Source: an uncultured beta proteobacterium
GTDB lineage: Bacteria > Pseudomonadota > Gammaproteobacteria > Burkholderiales > Burkholderiaceae
Direction of reading: 5' to 3'
Assembly: GCA_903935355.1 (NCBI GenBank)
Contig: CAIZRK010000002.1
Span: 1-55,993, forward strand
Length of the DNA: 55,993 bases
This document shows positions 27,884 to 38,674 of the stretch, one piece after another; the first letter of the stretch is position 1; every line of letters starts with the position of its first letter. The position numbers were made by a program, and so were the translations under genes. The notes below the pieces were generated by a model. The model was not told the origin of the DNA. It did not search any database and was given only the letters and a program-made list of their open reading frames with translations.

Positions 27884-30800
27884 ATGCCTTTAAACTTTAT
27901 CCGGACTCGCCTGCAGAGCGTGTTTCAAAAACGTCCTTCAGCCTCTGGTGCTCGTTGGCGTAAGCGCGCCCTGATTCTGTCTGGGCTTGTAGTGGCCTTG
28001 TTTATATTAGGTCATTTAGGTGTCCGCTTTGTTCTTTGGCCGCAAATTGAAAAATCTAAGGTTTCTTTAGAAAGATTAGTCAGCGCACGCCTAGGGGCAA
28101 ATATCACCATGGATGATGTGCAGGTATCTTGGACAGGGATTCGGCCTAGCTTTGAAATTTTGGGCTTGAGAATCAATGCCTCTGACAAATCCCCAGCACC
28201 CTTATTAATTGAAAAAATTAGCGGCCAATTAAGTTGGCTTTCTTTTTACCATCTGGCTCCTTACTTTCATGAAATCACCTTTGATCATGTGCAGATGTAT
28301 GCGCAACGAGACACTAAGGGTGTTATTTCTGTTGCGGGTATCCCTATCCAAAGTAAAGCGGACGATTATTCATCGGGGAACTGGTTGCTTGACCAAAATG
28401 AAATTCAAATCAATCAAGCGCAAATATTTTGGGAAGACCAGAAAAACAAAAAACTTAAGACATCTATTAACATTCAAAATCTCCGCTTTGAAAATGGAAT
28501 TCGTCACCATCAGGGTCAGCTGATAGCCATAACACCTTGGAGTAAAGAAGCTGTTCAGATCAATGCAGACTTTGTCCATCGCCTAAGTGGACAAGCGGGT
28601 AATTGGCAGGACTGGATAGGAAATCTTTCATGGGATTTGACTAAATTCAATCTCACACAACTTGCAAAAGACTTTACACTGCCACTCAATATGCTTGAAG
28701 GCAATGCAAGCTCTAAAGGTAAGCTGAATCTAGATAGCGGCAAGGTCGATGGGGGCCAACTCTATCTAGCAGTTGATCAGCTCATCCTCCAGCCAAATAA
28801 AAATGAAGAGCCGATCCAGTTTGGAAGGCTAGAAACTGATCTAGTACAGCAAATCGATGACGGCCTGTTCTCAGTTAGCACACAAACATTGGCATGGCGC
28901 AATATCAATAGCCCCCTTACTGCGCCATTAGAAAATTTAAGTCCGATGACCTTTCGCTGGAGACAGCCTGAAGCAGATGGCGAGATTAAAGAGTTTGGTT
29001 TCTCATCTCCAAAAATATTAATTGAAGATATATCTAAATTAGCACTTAATCTTCCACTGCCTAAGAAGGTGCGGCAATGGATTAAATTATCCCAAGCGGA
29101 TGGCGAACTCAGTAACTTAGAAATTAAATGGTCTGAGAGAAAATCAGCGCTAGCTACTTTGCCAATTCCTGGCAATTGGCTTGACTCTAATAAATTGGAA
29201 TTCACTATCAGTGCTTCATTGAAAGAGGTAAGTTTTATAGGCATTAATCCATCGATTCCTACTGTTTCTCATCTATCTGGCAATCTCTCTAGCAATCAAA
29301 AACAAGGCAGCTTCACCTTAGATTCACGTGATCTTGAAATCGAGCTGGCTGATTTCTTATCTGACCCGAAAATAACACTTGAGCGAGCAAATGGCGCTCT
29401 TGCTTGGACCAAGCAAAAAGGGGGCTGGCTTATTAATGCAAAAAAACTGGCATTAATCAATCCTGAGATTACTACCAGTCTTAATCTAAGCTACTTCCTT
29501 GCTGGGCCTAAACAACCCGATCTCATGACGCTAGACATGGATTTTGCTAAAGCCAAATTGGAGAGTGCGCACCGTTATTTACCGATAGGCATGAGCGCCG
29601 AAAGCCGCCAGTACTTAAGTAAAGCATTCGAGAGTGGGCTAATTGAAAACGGCAGCTTGCATATCAAAGGGGATCCAAACCAAGCGCCCTATCCCAAAGG
29701 CCAAGTGGGCGAACTCTCCCTTCATCTCCCAATTACTGGAGCTACATTTAAACCAGCACCCTTACTTCCCACTACGCAAGGAGTATGGCGCCCCCTGAAT
29801 AACGTGACTGGCTCGATAGATATGGAGCAATCTCATCTTAAGGTCAGCATTAATCAAGCCAATTACAAAAAAGCAGCGCTTGCAAATGTGAGTGCAGAGA
29901 TCACCAATCTCAGTGCGAAACAACTCAACCTACTTATTCATGGGGAGGTTAATGGGCCTGCACCAGAAATTCTAGAGTATCTCTTTAACTCACCTGTAGG
30001 TAAAAAACAGCCCAGTCTGGAAAAAAACCTGTCCGTCTCAGGCCTAGTAAACCTTAATCTAGGCTTAAAGATTCCTTTATCAGGCAAGGATAATGTCGGC
30101 GTAGATGCAAAGCTAACCTTACCCGGAAATCAAGCTCAATGGGGTAATGTCCCCCCCTTAGAAAACCTTAAAGGAAAAATTCGCATTACAGAAACAAATC
30201 CAGAATTTGAGGATATCACTGGAAATTTTCTTGGTGGATCGCTAAAGATAGCTAGCGCAGCAACAACGCCTAACAACTCCACTTTTAATATCAGCGGAGA
30301 TATCAGCGCCAATTTTATTAAAGACTATTTTGCTAATCATCCCCCTTCTAATTTAAGTCCATTATTAAATGTGATGACTGGTTCGGCAAAATACGATGGT
30401 GTTATTAATTTTAATAAATTGGGCAGCCAAACTAAGCTGCAATTTGATTTACGTAATTGGGCGAATGCAGCCCCCAAACCATTAAATAAGCTTGCTGGTG
30501 CACCAATGCTGGGGGAAGTCAGCTTGCAAACCTATAACGAAAGCAAATCTAACTTAGTTCGTGCCGATTGGAGTGGTAAATTTGGTGAGCAGTTTTATTT
30601 AATGGGAAGTTTAGGTACTGAAAATGAATTCCGGCACGCACTAGGCGTGGGTGTGAATGTCGCTCTTCCGCAGCAAGGTCTTGCTATCAATTACGTGGGC
30701 AATGAGTTAGATCTAGATGTTTGGAACGCTTTTATAGAAAGTAGCAAATTGAGGCGCAAATCAGCCCATACCGTCCCTTCTCCTGCCACAGAAGAAATGA

Positions 30801-32050
30801 TCTCAGTGAGCGCACAAATCAAAAAAGCTGTTCTTTTTGATAGGGCTTGGAATGATCTTAACTTAACTGGTAATAATCATAAAAATATTTGGCAGTTGCG
30901 TTTAACTTCTCCACAAATTGCTGGTCAAATATATTGGCATCCCCAAAGCGCCTCTTCGCCTAGTGGCCTAATAAGCGGACGCTTAGCTCGTCTTAAAATT
31001 CCTGATGAAATTACTGAGTCATCAAGTCAGATTACTGAGCTTGAGACCAAAAACTCCAAGCCAATTTCAAAACGGGCTCCAGTAAAAACGCCAATTAACC
31101 CCAATGCTATCCCTAGCCTAGACTTAAGCATTGATGACTTATCTTGGTCTAAAGCACAGTTGGGGATAGTAAAAATTAAATCTCTGACCACTACAGATTT
31201 ATTTAAACTCGAATCGCTACAAATTTTAAACCCACAAGGTAACTCAAGCATTACCGGTCAATGGCAAGGCTCTACTCCCAATACGAGGGAGCAAAGCAAC
31301 ATCGAAGTAGATATGCAAATTAAGGATGCGGGGGCGATTATTGCCCGCTGGTCTAATCCTAAATCGGTTGAAGGTGGACAAGGAAAGCTGATTGCTAAAT
31401 TGAACTGGCAAGGACCCATTTTTTTACCAAGTTATGAAACCCTTGCTGGCACCGTTAATATTGATCTTACTAAAGGTCGATTACTAGAAGTCAACACCAG
31501 TGGCGCAAAATTATTAGACGTTTTAAGCCTACAAAGTCTATTGAGATTTGCAACGCTTGACTTGCAAGGTAGCTTAGGTAATCTAGCGACCAAGGGAACT
31601 CCGTTTAACTCCATTACCAGTAATTTTGAGATTTCTCAAGGCATTGCTCAAACACAGCAATTCAATATGGTCTTAGATCAAGCGCGCGTTGCCATGATTG
31701 GTCAAATCAACATTCCCCAAGAGACTCAAGACCTTCGCATCACTATATTTCCGACCATTGATGCCACTGCGGGCTCACTTGCTGCTTTTGCCATCAATCC
31801 CATCATTGGGCTTGGCGCATTATTAGGGCAATATCTCATTACCAATCAAATTAATCGCACGATGCAAACAGATTATTTAGTTCAAGGCTCCTGGACCAAT
31901 CCAGAGGTTGTCCCCTTAGATCAAAAAGGGCAGCCACTAGATGCTAAAACCTTAGAGACTATTCGCACCAAGGGATTGCTAAAAGAACAAAGTAAGCCAG
32001 ATACCCCAAGTACTCAGCCCTCTGTTACACCTACCCAAAACCCAGATTAA
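27884..32050 (+). CDS. yhdP: YhdP family (AsmA-like, TIGR02099) giant envelope protein
   Basis: A 1388-residue protein with one N-terminal membrane anchor (about residues 27-52) and a very long periplasmic part rich in beta strands. Relatives form a long hydrophobic groove bridging the two membranes and are thought to carry phospholipids to the outer membrane. The AsmA-like C-terminal part (DLTKGRLLEVNTSGAKLLDVLSL, AMIGQINIPQETQDLRITIFP) is recognisable. The last 50 residues are Pro/Ser/Thr-rich and vary in this family. It leads a tight run yhdP-nitrilase-tldD-aroG; the first three are neighbours in many Proteobacteria. Confidence 0.93.
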   Translation: MPLNFIRTRLQSVFQKRPSASGARWRKRALILSGLVVALFILGHLGVRFVLWPQIEKSKVSLERLVSARLGANITMDDVQVSWTGIRPSFEILGLRINASDKSPAPLLIEKISGQLSWLSFYHLAPYFHEITFDHVQMYAQRDTKGVISVAGIPIQSKADDYSSGNWLLDQNEIQINQAQIFWEDQKNKKLKTSINIQNLRFENGIRHHQGQLIAITPWSKEAVQINADFVHRLSGQAGNWQDWIGNLSWDLTKFNLTQLAKDFTLPLNMLEGNASSKGKLNLDSGKVDGGQLYLAVDQLILQPNKNEEPIQFGRLETDLVQQIDDGLFSVSTQTLAWRNINSPLTAPLENLSPMTFRWRQPEADGEIKEFGFSSPKILIEDISKLALNLPLPKKVRQWIKLSQADGELSNLEIKWSERKSALATLPIPGNWLDSNKLEFTISASLKEVSFIGINPSIPTVSHLSGNLSSNQKQGSFTLDSRDLEIELADFLSDPKITLERANGALAWTKQKGGWLINAKKLALINPEITTSLNLSYFLAGPKQPDLMTLDMDFAKAKLESAHRYLPIGMSAESRQYLSKAFESGLIENGSLHIKGDPNQAPYPKGQVGELSLHLPITGATFKPAPLLPTTQGVWRPLNNVTGSIDMEQSHLKVSINQANYKKAALANVSAEITNLSAKQLNLLIHGEVNGPAPEILEYLFNSPVGKKQPSLEKNLSVSGLVNLNLGLKIPLSGKDNVGVDAKLTLPGNQAQWGNVPPLENLKGKIRITETNPEFEDITGNFLGGSLKIASAATTPNNSTFNISGDISANFIKDYFANHPPSNLSPLLNVMTGSAKYDGVINFNKLGSQTKLQFDLRNWANAAPKPLNKLAGAPMLGEVSLQTYNESKSNLVRADWSGKFGEQFYLMGSLGTENEFRHALGVGVNVALPQQGLAINYVGNELDLDVWNAFIESSKLRRKSAHTVPSPATEEMISVSAQIKKAVLFDRAWNDLNLTGNNHKNIWQLRLTSPQIAGQIYWHPQSASSPSGLISGRLARLKIPDEITESSSQITELETKNSKPISKRAPVKTPINPNAIPSLDLSIDDLSWSKAQLGIVKIKSLTTTDLFKLESLQILNPQGNSSITGQWQGSTPNTREQSNIEVDMQIKDAGAIIARWSNPKSVEGGQGKLIAKLNWQGPIFLPSYETLAGTVNIDLTKGRLLEVNTSGAKLLDVLSLQSLLRFATLDLQGSLGNLATKGTPFNSITSNFEISQGIAQTQQFNMVLDQARVAMIGQINIPQETQDLRITIFPTIDATAGSLAAFAINPIIGLGALLGQYLITNQINRTMQTDYLVQGSWTNPEVVPLDQKGQPLDAKTLETIRTKGLLKEQSKPDTPSTQPSVTPTQNPD

Positions 32051-32056
32051 ATCGAC

Positions 32057-32890
32057 ATGAGCACCCTATCTAGCAATCAGCTGCTAAAAGTAGCCTCTAT
32101 ACAGATGGTTTCCACTCCTAAGCTTAAAGAAAATATGGATACCGCACAGCGATTGGTAAATATTGCTGCCAAAGATGGCGCCCAACTAGTTGTTCTGCCC
32201 GAATATTTTTGCCTGATGGGTCTTAAGGATACCGATAAGCTTAGTGCAAAAGAAGCCTTTGGAACTGGGCCTATTCAAGAACGTCTTGCAGCCATTGCCA
32301 AAGAGCATGGCATTTATTTAGTAGCTGGCACAATTCCATTGGAGTCACCCGAACCCAATAAAGTATTAAATACCACGCTGGTATATGACCCTCAAGGCCA
32401 ACTTATTGCCCATTACGACAAAATACATTTGTTTGGTTTTCAGACGGCAACTGAACATTATGAAGAATCGGAAACAATTACCGCAGGTAGCGAACCGAGA
32501 TTGCTTGCCATAAAAGTAGCTAATACAGAATGGCGCTTTGGTTTAAGCATTTGTTATGACTTACGCTTTCCCGAACTTTATAGAGCTCTTGGACAAGTCG
32601 ATTGCCATCTTATTCCCGCTGCCTTTACTTACACCACTGGCAAAGACCATTGGGAATTGCTATTGCGGGCTCGCGCTGTTGAAAATCAATGCTATGTATT
32701 GGCGTCAGCGCAAGGTGGCATTCATGTCAATCTCCGCCGAACTTGGGGTAATAGCATGATTATTGACCCCTGGGGAGTAGTTTTAGCCCAACTTCCCGAG
32801 GGCGAGGGATATATCACGAGCACTCTGAGCAAAGAAAAACTAAACGAGGTACGCTCTAAGTTGCCTGCACTAAATCACCGTAAGCTATGA
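32057..32890 (+). CDS. Carbon-nitrogen hydrolase (nitrilase family amidase)
   Basis: A 277-residue nitrilase-superfamily enzyme with the full catalytic triad: Glu 49 (VVLPEYF), Lys 122 (HYDKIHLF) and Cys 166 ([15 protein letters not shown]). It most resembles the Nit1/Nit2 branch, whose members hydrolyse deaminated glutathione or omega-amides such as 2-oxoglutaramate; the exact substrate here is not proven. It lies six bases after the yhdP-like gene and 25 bases before tldD, so it is part of the same transcript. Confidence 0.94.
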   Translation: MSTLSSNQLLKVASIQMVSTPKLKENMDTAQRLVNIAAKDGAQLVVLPEYFCLMGLKDTDKLSAKEAFGTGPIQERLAAIAKEHGIYLVAGTIPLESPEPNKVLNTTLVYDPQGQLIAHYDKIHLFGFQTATEHYEESETITAGSEPRLLAIKVANTEWRFGLSICYDLRFPELYRALGQVDCHLIPAAFTYTTGKDHWELLLRARAVENQCYVLASAQGGIHVNLRRTWGNSMIIDPWGVVLAQLPEGEGYITSTLSKEKLNEVRSKLPALNHRKL

Positions 32891-32915
32891 CTATCGAAAG
32901 TTCTGCACACCCATC

Positions 32916-34406
32916 ATGAATGCACCAGAAGCGCTATTTCCAAGGAGCTGGTCTAAACCAAAGAAGCAGGCCGACCTTTTAAGAGTGGCCAAAAGTATTT
33001 TGCTTGAACCTACTGGTTTATCCGAGCAAGATCTACATCACACTTTTGGAAATATGTTTACCCATCGCCTTGATGATGCTGACCTCTACTTTCAACATAC
33101 GCGTAGTGAAAGCTGGAGTCTTGAAGAGGGTATTGTGAAGTCTGGCAGCTTTAGCATTGATCAAGGTGTTGGCGTACGAGCCATTTATGGAGATAAAACC
33201 GCTTTTGCTTACTCTGATGAAATTAATTTAGAAGCTTTAAGTAAAGCTGCAAATGCAACCCGCGTGATTGGACCGCAAGGTGGTAAACAAGTTGTGGCTA
33301 GTAAGGCCTTTCATCCAGTATCTAATGCGCTCTATTCAGATTTAAACCCCCTAGACTCCCTTACACCCAAAGCAAAAATTGCATTATTAGAAAGTATTGA
33401 ACGTCGAGCACGGGCACGTGATCCACGCATCATTCAGGTCATGGCTAGCCTAGCCGGTGAATTTGATGTGGTCCTAGTAGTTCGTGCCGATGGTTTATTA
33501 GCGGCAGATATTCGCCCATTGGTGCGCGTTTCTGTGCATGTCATTGCCGAACAAAATGGGCGTAGAGAATCGGGCTCATCAGGTGGTGGTGCTCGTCATG
33601 ACTACAACTACTTTAGTACTCGGCTTATTAATCAATATGTCGATGAGGCAGTAGATAGTGCGCTAGTAAATCTAGACTCGCGCGCCGCTCCGGCTGGACC
33701 AATGACCGTAGTGATGGGGCCAGGTTGGCCAGGAGTTCTCCTCCATGAGGCTGTAGGTCATGGATTAGAGGGGGACTTTAATCGTAAAGGTTCCTCTGCT
33801 TTTGCAGGTTGTATTGGCCAACGGGTGGCTGCAAAAGGTGTCACAGTGGTGGATGACGGCACTCTTTCAGGGCGACGCGGCTCTCTCAATATTGACGATG
33901 AAGGTACGCCCACCCAATGCACCACCCTAATTGAAGATGGCATTTTGAAGGGCTATATTCAGGATAGTCTTAACGCCCGTCTCATGAAAATGCCCCTAAC
34001 AGGCAATGGCCGCCGAGAAAGTTTTGCTTCATTGCCAATGCCCCGTATGACCAATACCTATATGTTGGCTGGTAAAGATGATCCAGCAGAAATTGTGGCT
34101 AGCATCAAGCGAGGTCTTTATGCGGTGAACTTTGGCGGAGGTCAGGTGGATATTACGAGCGGTAAATTCGTATTTTCTGTCTCTGAGGCGTATTGGGTAG
34201 AAAACGGCAAAATTCTGTATCCCGTCAAAGGGGCCACCATTATTGGTAGTGGTCCAGAGTCTCTAAAGCAGGTTTCCATGATCGGAAATGACCTTAAATT
34301 GGATGGTGGTGTTGGTGTTTGTGGCAAAGAGGGGCAAAGTGTGCCCGTTGGGGTTGGCCAGCCTACCTTACGCATTGAGAGCTTAACTGTCGGTGGCACT
34401 GCTTGA
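32916..34406 (+). CDS. tldD: Metalloprotease TldD
   Basis: A 496-residue peptidase of the TldD/PmbA family. With TldE (PmbA) it processes peptides such as microcin B17 precursor and degrades CcdA. The zinc-binding motif HEAVGH is at residues 277-282 followed by LEGD. Its partner gene pmbA is not in this window. A GAQxVD-like [17 protein letters not shown] block follows later. It lies in the yhdP run, 18 bases before the DAHP synthase gene. Confidence 0.96.
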   Translation: MNAPEALFPRSWSKPKKQADLLRVAKSILLEPTGLSEQDLHHTFGNMFTHRLDDADLYFQHTRSESWSLEEGIVKSGSFSIDQGVGVRAIYGDKTAFAYSDEINLEALSKAANATRVIGPQGGKQVVASKAFHPVSNALYSDLNPLDSLTPKAKIALLESIERRARARDPRIIQVMASLAGEFDVVLVVRADGLLAADIRPLVRVSVHVIAEQNGRRESGSSGGGARHDYNYFSTRLINQYVDEAVDSALVNLDSRAAPAGPMTVVMGPGWPGVLLHEAVGHGLEGDFNRKGSSAFAGCIGQRVAAKGVTVVDDGTLSGRRGSLNIDDEGTPTQCTTLIEDGILKGYIQDSLNARLMKMPLTGNGRRESFASLPMPRMTNTYMLAGKDDPAEIVASIKRGLYAVNFGGGQVDITSGKFVFSVSEAYWVENGKILYPVKGATIIGSGPESLKQVSMIGNDLKLDGGVGVCGKEGQSVPVGVGQPTLRIESLTVGGTA

Positions 34407-34424
34407 TACGATTAAAATAGTCGT

Positions 34425-35549
34425 ATGAGCCAACAAAACACAAATCCCTCCAATTGGTACGCCGCCGTTGATAAGACGTCGGATACAGATGATCAACGCA
34501 TTCATAACATTACTGTTCTGCCTCCGCCAGAGCATTTAATTCGCTTCTTTCCAATTGCAGGAACGCCTACCGAGACTTTGATTAGTAAAACTCGTAAGAA
34601 GATTCGGGACATTATTCATGGTAAAGATGATCGTTTATTGGTCATTATTGGACCTTGCTCAATTCATGATCCACGTGCAGCCTTAGAGTACTGCCAGCGA
34701 TTACTAGGTGAGCGCGAGCGCTTTGCAGGTGAACTCGAAATTGTGATGCGGGTGTATTTTGAAAAACCCCGCACTACCGTTGGGTGGAAAGGTTTGATTA
34801 ATGATCCTTACCTAGATGAGAGCTTTCGTATCGAAGAAGGTCTACGTATTGCCCGTCAAGTCTTAATGGAAATTAATCGCCTAGGGATGCCAGCAGGTAG
34901 CGAATTCTTAGATGTCATTTCCCCACAATATATTGCTGACCTTATTTCTTGGGGGGCGATTGGCGCTCGCACAACCGAGAGTCAAGTTCACCGAGAACTC
35001 GCATCTGGCTTATCTGCTCCGATTGGATTTAAGAATGGCACTGATGGCAATATCAAAATTGCAACGGATGCAATTCAAGCTGCGAGCCGTCCCCACCACT
35101 TCTTATCAGTTCATAAAAATGGCCAAGTTTCTATTGTTGAGACCAAAGGCAATAAAGACTGTCATGTCATTTTGCGGGGTGGTAAAGAGCCCAATTACGA
35201 AGCTCAGTATGTACAAGAAGCCTGTGCTGAGTTAAGTTCTGCAAAGCTTCCAGCAAGTTTGATGGTAGATTTATCGCATGCTAATTCCAGCAAAAAACAT
35301 GAGCGGCAAATTGTTGTTGCTGACAATATTGCCGAGCAAATTGAATCTGGCTCACGTCAAATTTTTGGCGTAATGATTGAAAGTCATCTCAATGATGGCG
35401 CTCAAAAGTTCACTCCAGGTAAAGATGACCCCAACAAACTAGAGTATGGCAAGAGCATTACTGATGCCTGTATTAACTGGGAAGATTCAGTCAATGTCTT
35501 ACAACGCCTAGCATTAGCCGTGAAGAATCGTCGGCGCACCAAAAAATAG
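34425..35549 (+). CDS. aroG: DAHP synthase, class I (AroG-like)
   Basis: A 374-residue enzyme that joins phosphoenolpyruvate and erythrose 4-phosphate, the entry to the shikimate pathway. Typical blocks are VIIGPCSIHDPRAALEY, KPRTTVGWKGLINDP, GARTTESQVHRELASGLS and GFKNGTDGN, of the AroFGH type with a feedback-sensitive allosteric N-terminus. Which aromatic acid inhibits it cannot be told. It ends the yhdP run and is followed by a strong hairpin. Confidence 0.96.
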   Translation: MSQQNTNPSNWYAAVDKTSDTDDQRIHNITVLPPPEHLIRFFPIAGTPTETLISKTRKKIRDIIHGKDDRLLVIIGPCSIHDPRAALEYCQRLLGERERFAGELEIVMRVYFEKPRTTVGWKGLINDPYLDESFRIEEGLRIARQVLMEINRLGMPAGSEFLDVISPQYIADLISWGAIGARTTESQVHRELASGLSAPIGFKNGTDGNIKIATDAIQAASRPHHFLSVHKNGQVSIVETKGNKDCHVILRGGKEPNYEAQYVQEACAELSSAKLPASLMVDLSHANSSKKHERQIVVADNIAEQIESGSRQIFGVMIESHLNDGAQKFTPGKDDPNKLEYGKSITDACINWEDSVNVLQRLALAVKNRRRTKK

Positions 35550-35572
35550 AAAAAGCCTGCGCTATAGCGTTA

Positions 35573-35603
35573 AAAAAGAGACTGATTTATTTAGTCTCTT
35601 TTT
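35573..35603. terminator. Bidirectional terminator overlapping the end of the adenosyltransferase gene
   Basis: AAAAAGAGACT and AGTCTCTTTTT form an 11-base stem with a T-run on both strands. It lies about 25 bases after aroG. On the reverse strand the loop holds the TAA stop of the convergent adenosyltransferase gene, whose last codons are inside the stem. Confidence 0.9.
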
Positions 35604-36156
35604 TTTCGTGCTCCCAAAGAACATCAAGGCCACCAGCAGCGCGATTAAGTACGCGGGACAATACAAAAAGGAGGTCAGATAGGCGATTGACATATTGACG
35701 AGGAGAGTCATATAGGGGCTCTGCCCAACCTAAACGCACAATCGAGCGCTCCGCTCTTCTACAAACAGTTCTACACACATGCGCTTGTGCCGCTGCGCGA
35801 GTACCCCCTGGCAGAATAAATTCAGTAAGTGGAGGAAGAGTGCTGTTGTATTTTTCGAGCCAAATATCGAGCTGGGCAACATGCTCTGGTTTTAACAAGG
35901 TGTAGTTTGGGATACACAACTCACCTCCCAAATCAAAAAGATCATGTTGCACCTGTAAAAACAGGGCCTGCAACTCACCTGCAATAGCCTCAGGGATGGT
36001 TTCAGTCATCAAAACGCCGATTTCTGAATTCAGCTCGTCCACATCGCCCATGGCGCAAATCCGCAGATGGTCTTTTTCAACGCGACTACCGTCGCCTAAA
36101 CCTGTCATCCCAGCGTCACCAGTTCTGGTGGCAATTTTTGAAAGTCGATTTCCCAT
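35587..36156 (-). CDS. PduO-type cob(I)alamin adenosyltransferase
   Basis: A 189-residue protein. It adds the adenosyl group to reduced corrinoid in the cytoplasm, giving adenosylcobalamin. PduO/MMAB-type signatures are TRTGDAGMTGLGDGSRVEKD near the start, the DLFDLGGELC block and YVNRLSDLLFVLSRVLNRAAGG near the end, which is a four-helix bundle. It is single on the reverse strand, divergent from yggS. Its tail EKKETK lies within the shared terminator. Confidence 0.94.
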   Translation of the reverse strand: MGNRLSKIATRTGDAGMTGLGDGSRVEKDHLRICAMGDVDELNSEIGVLMTETIPEAIAGELQALFLQVQHDLFDLGGELCIPNYTLLKPEHVAQLDIWLEKYNSTLPPLTEFILPGGTRAAAQAHVCRTVCRRAERSIVRLGWAEPLYDSPRQYVNRLSDLLFVLSRVLNRAAGGLDVLWEHEKKETK

Positions 36157-36251
36157 GTAGCCAATTATAAGTAAATGGCTAAAATGATGTTCATGAATAT
36201 AGTCATTTTCCCCATTCAGTCTAAATTGGCGTCAGCCCTCCACCCCATCCA

Positions 36252-36977
36252 ATGAGTCAAATTACCAATAATCTCATTGGCGTGCGGCAGCGGCTTGAGT
36301 TAGCTGCATTAGCAGCTCAACGTGAGCCTGAAGATATCCAATTAGTGGCTGTGAGTAAAACTTTTCCTGCACGGGCCATCGAAGAGGCCATGCATGCCGG
36401 TCAAACTGCTTTTGGAGAAAACTACGTCCAAGAAGCGGTAGACAAGATAAAGTTGCTTGCTAAATTACGTCCCTGGCTCGAATGGCACTTTATTGGCCCC
36501 TTGCAAAGCAATAAAACCAAAGAAGTGGCGGAACATTTCGATTGGGTTCATAGCGTGGATCGCCTAAAAATCGCTGAACGGCTATCAGATCAACGTGGGC
36601 AATTTCCTGATCTAGGGGCTCTGCAATTGTGCGTTCAGGTCAATGTGAGCGAAGAAGACAGCAAAAGTGGGGTGCCCTTGGCGCAAGTAGAGGAGCTTTG
36701 TAATGCGATTGCCCAGTTGCCCCATTTGATTCTGAGAGGTCTGATGGCTATTCCTGCTCCTAATTTAGATCCAAAAGCGCAACTTGCTGCCTTTGGATTA
36801 CTGAGGGAATGCTTTTTCACTATTCAGGCAAAACACTTTACTGAAGTTGGCTATGAATTCTTTGATACCCTGTCGATGGGCATGTCAGACGATATGGAAG
36901 CGGCTATTGCACAAGGCAGTACCATGGTGCGAGTAGGAAGATCCATCTTTGGGGAGCGTAACAAGGTTACCAAATGA
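36252..36977 (+). CDS. yggS: PLP homeostasis protein (YggS/PLPBP)
   Basis: A 241-residue single-domain TIM-barrel pyridoxal-phosphate protein. The PLP lysine is in AVSKTFP, Lys 36. Other marks are FGENYVQEAVDK, WHFIGPLQSNKTK, CVQVNVSEEDSKSGV and LSMGMSDDMEAAI. It buffers PLP and affects amino-acid metabolism; no enzyme reaction is proven. The stop overlaps the proC start (ATGA), a common pairing in Proteobacteria. Confidence 0.97.
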   Translation: MSQITNNLIGVRQRLELAALAAQREPEDIQLVAVSKTFPARAIEEAMHAGQTAFGENYVQEAVDKIKLLAKLRPWLEWHFIGPLQSNKTKEVAEHFDWVHSVDRLKIAERLSDQRGQFPDLGALQLCVQVNVSEEDSKSGVPLAQVEELCNAIAQLPHLILRGLMAIPAPNLDPKAQLAAFGLLRECFFTIQAKHFTEVGYEFFDTLSMGMSDDMEAAIAQGSTMVRVGRSIFGERNKVTK

Positions 36978-37831
36978 GCACACAAAATAATTCTAATACC
37001 CACATTACTTTCATTGGGGGCGGCAATATGGGGCGCGCCCTGATTAGCGGACTATTAGCTAATGGGTTTAATGCAAATCAACTCTCGGTCGTTGAGGCCA
37101 ATGCCATTACAGGCATTGACTTACATGCTGACTTTGGAGTGCAGGTGATTGGTGCTTTAGATCAAATTGCGTTTGATTTTTCTAAGAACAATGTCCTTGT
37201 AATGGCTATCAAGCCGCAAGACTTTAATGTGGTTGCCAAGACCTTGAGCTCCAAACTAAAACAGGCCGCCACTCCTGGCCCCCTCATTCTGAGTATCGCT
37301 GCCGGTATTCGAATTAAGGACATGAGTCGCTGGCTTGATCATGAACGTTGTGTACGCGCTATGCCCAATACTCCAGCGCTCATTGGCAAAGGAATTACAG
37401 GTTTATTTGCTGATGCCGCAGTCAATCAATTAGATCGGGATCTTGCTCAAACTATTTGTAATGCAGTAGGTCAAACAGTATGGGTCAAGGAAGAAAAACT
37501 GATGGATGCCGTTACAGCAGTTTCAGGAAGTGGGCCTGCCTATGTATTTGCTTTCTTGGAGGCCTTGCAAGCTAGTGGAGAAAAGTTGGGTTTAGATGAG
37601 GCTACCGCCCGCCAACTCGCCTATGCTACTTTAGAAGGAGCAACACAACTAGCTCATAACTCCGATGAGCGCGCAGGAGTATTACGTGAACGAGTTACCT
37701 CTAAAGGGGGGACTACTGCTGCAGCCTTAGATATTCTCAAACAGCTAGATTGGCATGGAACGCTAGAAAAGGCCATTGAGGCCGCTAGTAGGCGCGGTAA
37801 GTCGATGGGTGATGAGTTAGGTCAGAGTTAA
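36974..37831 (+). CDS. proC: Pyrroline-5-carboxylate reductase
   Basis: A 285-residue NAD(P)H enzyme that makes proline, cytoplasmic. The dinucleotide fold starts with [13 protein letters not shown], followed by [21 protein letters not shown] and the C-terminal dimer and catalytic part with [17 protein letters not shown] and the [15 protein letters not shown] signature. Length slightly above E. coli (269). Overlaps yggS by four bases at the start and ubiA by 15 bases at the end (convergent). Confidence 0.97.
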   Translation: MSTQNNSNTHITFIGGGNMGRALISGLLANGFNANQLSVVEANAITGIDLHADFGVQVIGALDQIAFDFSKNNVLVMAIKPQDFNVVAKTLSSKLKQAATPGPLILSIAAGIRIKDMSRWLDHERCVRAMPNTPALIGKGITGLFADAAVNQLDRDLAQTICNAVGQTVWVKEEKLMDAVTAVSGSGPAYVFAFLEALQASGEKLGLDEATARQLAYATLEGATQLAHNSDERAGVLRERVTSKGGTTAAALDILKQLDWHGTLEKAIEAASRRGKSMGDELGQS

Positions 37832-38674
37832 GCCGAGCACAATTCCTAGAAACAAAAAGCCGCCTAGCCAATTATTATGCCGAAATGCTTTAAAGCATGC
37901 AGCACGTTCTCTAGTAGCAATTAGCTTTAAGTGATAGAGAGCACAAAGTAGCGCAGCTAGCCATCCTAAGTAAAAGTAATGACTGAGATTGGCTAAGTGG
38001 GCTACCACCGCTTGGCTAAAAAACAAAATCCCGTAACTGAGAGCTATTGCCTTGAGATCAAAGCGTCCAAAGGTAATGGCAGAGGTTCGTAGACCAAGAC
38101 GCAGATCATCCTCGCGATCCACCATGGCGTAGGCTGTGTCATAGGCAATTGCCCAAAACACGTTCCCTATAAACAGAATCCATGCTTCAAGCGGAATAAA
38201 ACCCAGCACCGCGGCATATGCCATCGGAATACCAAAACCAAATGCAATTCCGAGTACGGCCTGAGGGATCGCCAGAAAGCGCTTAGTAAATGGATAAATG
38301 GTAGCCACAAATAATGCAAATACCGAGAGCTCTTTAGTAAGCGAGTTGAGCGGCTGAATTAATAAAAAAGCTAAAGCGGCTAAGACTGCCGCTACGCCAA
38401 GCGCTTCTTTACCAGAAATTTTTCCGCTAGTGATAGGGCGATCTTTAGTTCTTTGCACATGCCGGTCAAAGTTGCGGTCAGCATAGTCATTGACAGCGCA
38501 ACCCGCGCTACGCATTAGAAATGTACCGAGTGTAAAAATCATCAAAATTGACCACTGAGGAAATCCGCCACTTGCTAACCACAACGCCCAATAAGTGGGC
38601 CACAATAACAAGAGTGTTCCAATCGGCTTATCTAAGCGAATCAGATGACCATAGGCAATCAGGCGATCATACAT
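37817..38674 (-). CDS. ubiA: 4-Hydroxybenzoate polyprenyltransferase
   Basis: A 285-residue integral membrane prenyltransferase with about eight or nine helices. It attaches the polyprenyl tail to 4-hydroxybenzoate in ubiquinone synthesis. The two aspartate-rich motifs are visible: NDYADRNFD at residues 62-70 and [12 protein letters not shown] in the second half. It overlaps the upstream oxyR by eight bases and the convergent proC by 15 bases. Chorismate lyase is not adjacent. Confidence 0.97.
   Translation of the reverse strand: MYDRLIAYGHLIRLDKPIGTLLLLWPTYWALWLASGGFPQWSILMIFTLGTFLMRSAGCAVNDYADRNFDRHVQRTKDRPITSGKISGKEALGVAAVLAALAFLLIQPLNSLTKELSVFALFVATIYPFTKRFLAIPQAVLGIAFGFGIPMAYAAVLGFIPLEAWILFIGNVFWAIAYDTAYAMVDREDDLRLGLRTSAITFGRFDLKAIALSYGILFFSQAVVAHLANLSHYFYLGWLAALLCALYHLKLIATRERAACFKAFRHNNWLGGFLFLGIVLGLTLT

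Noticed and set aside
28777..29244. Reverse-strand frame of 155 residues inside the yhdP-like gene
   Set aside because: Antisense to a certain coding region; no ribosome site or domain.
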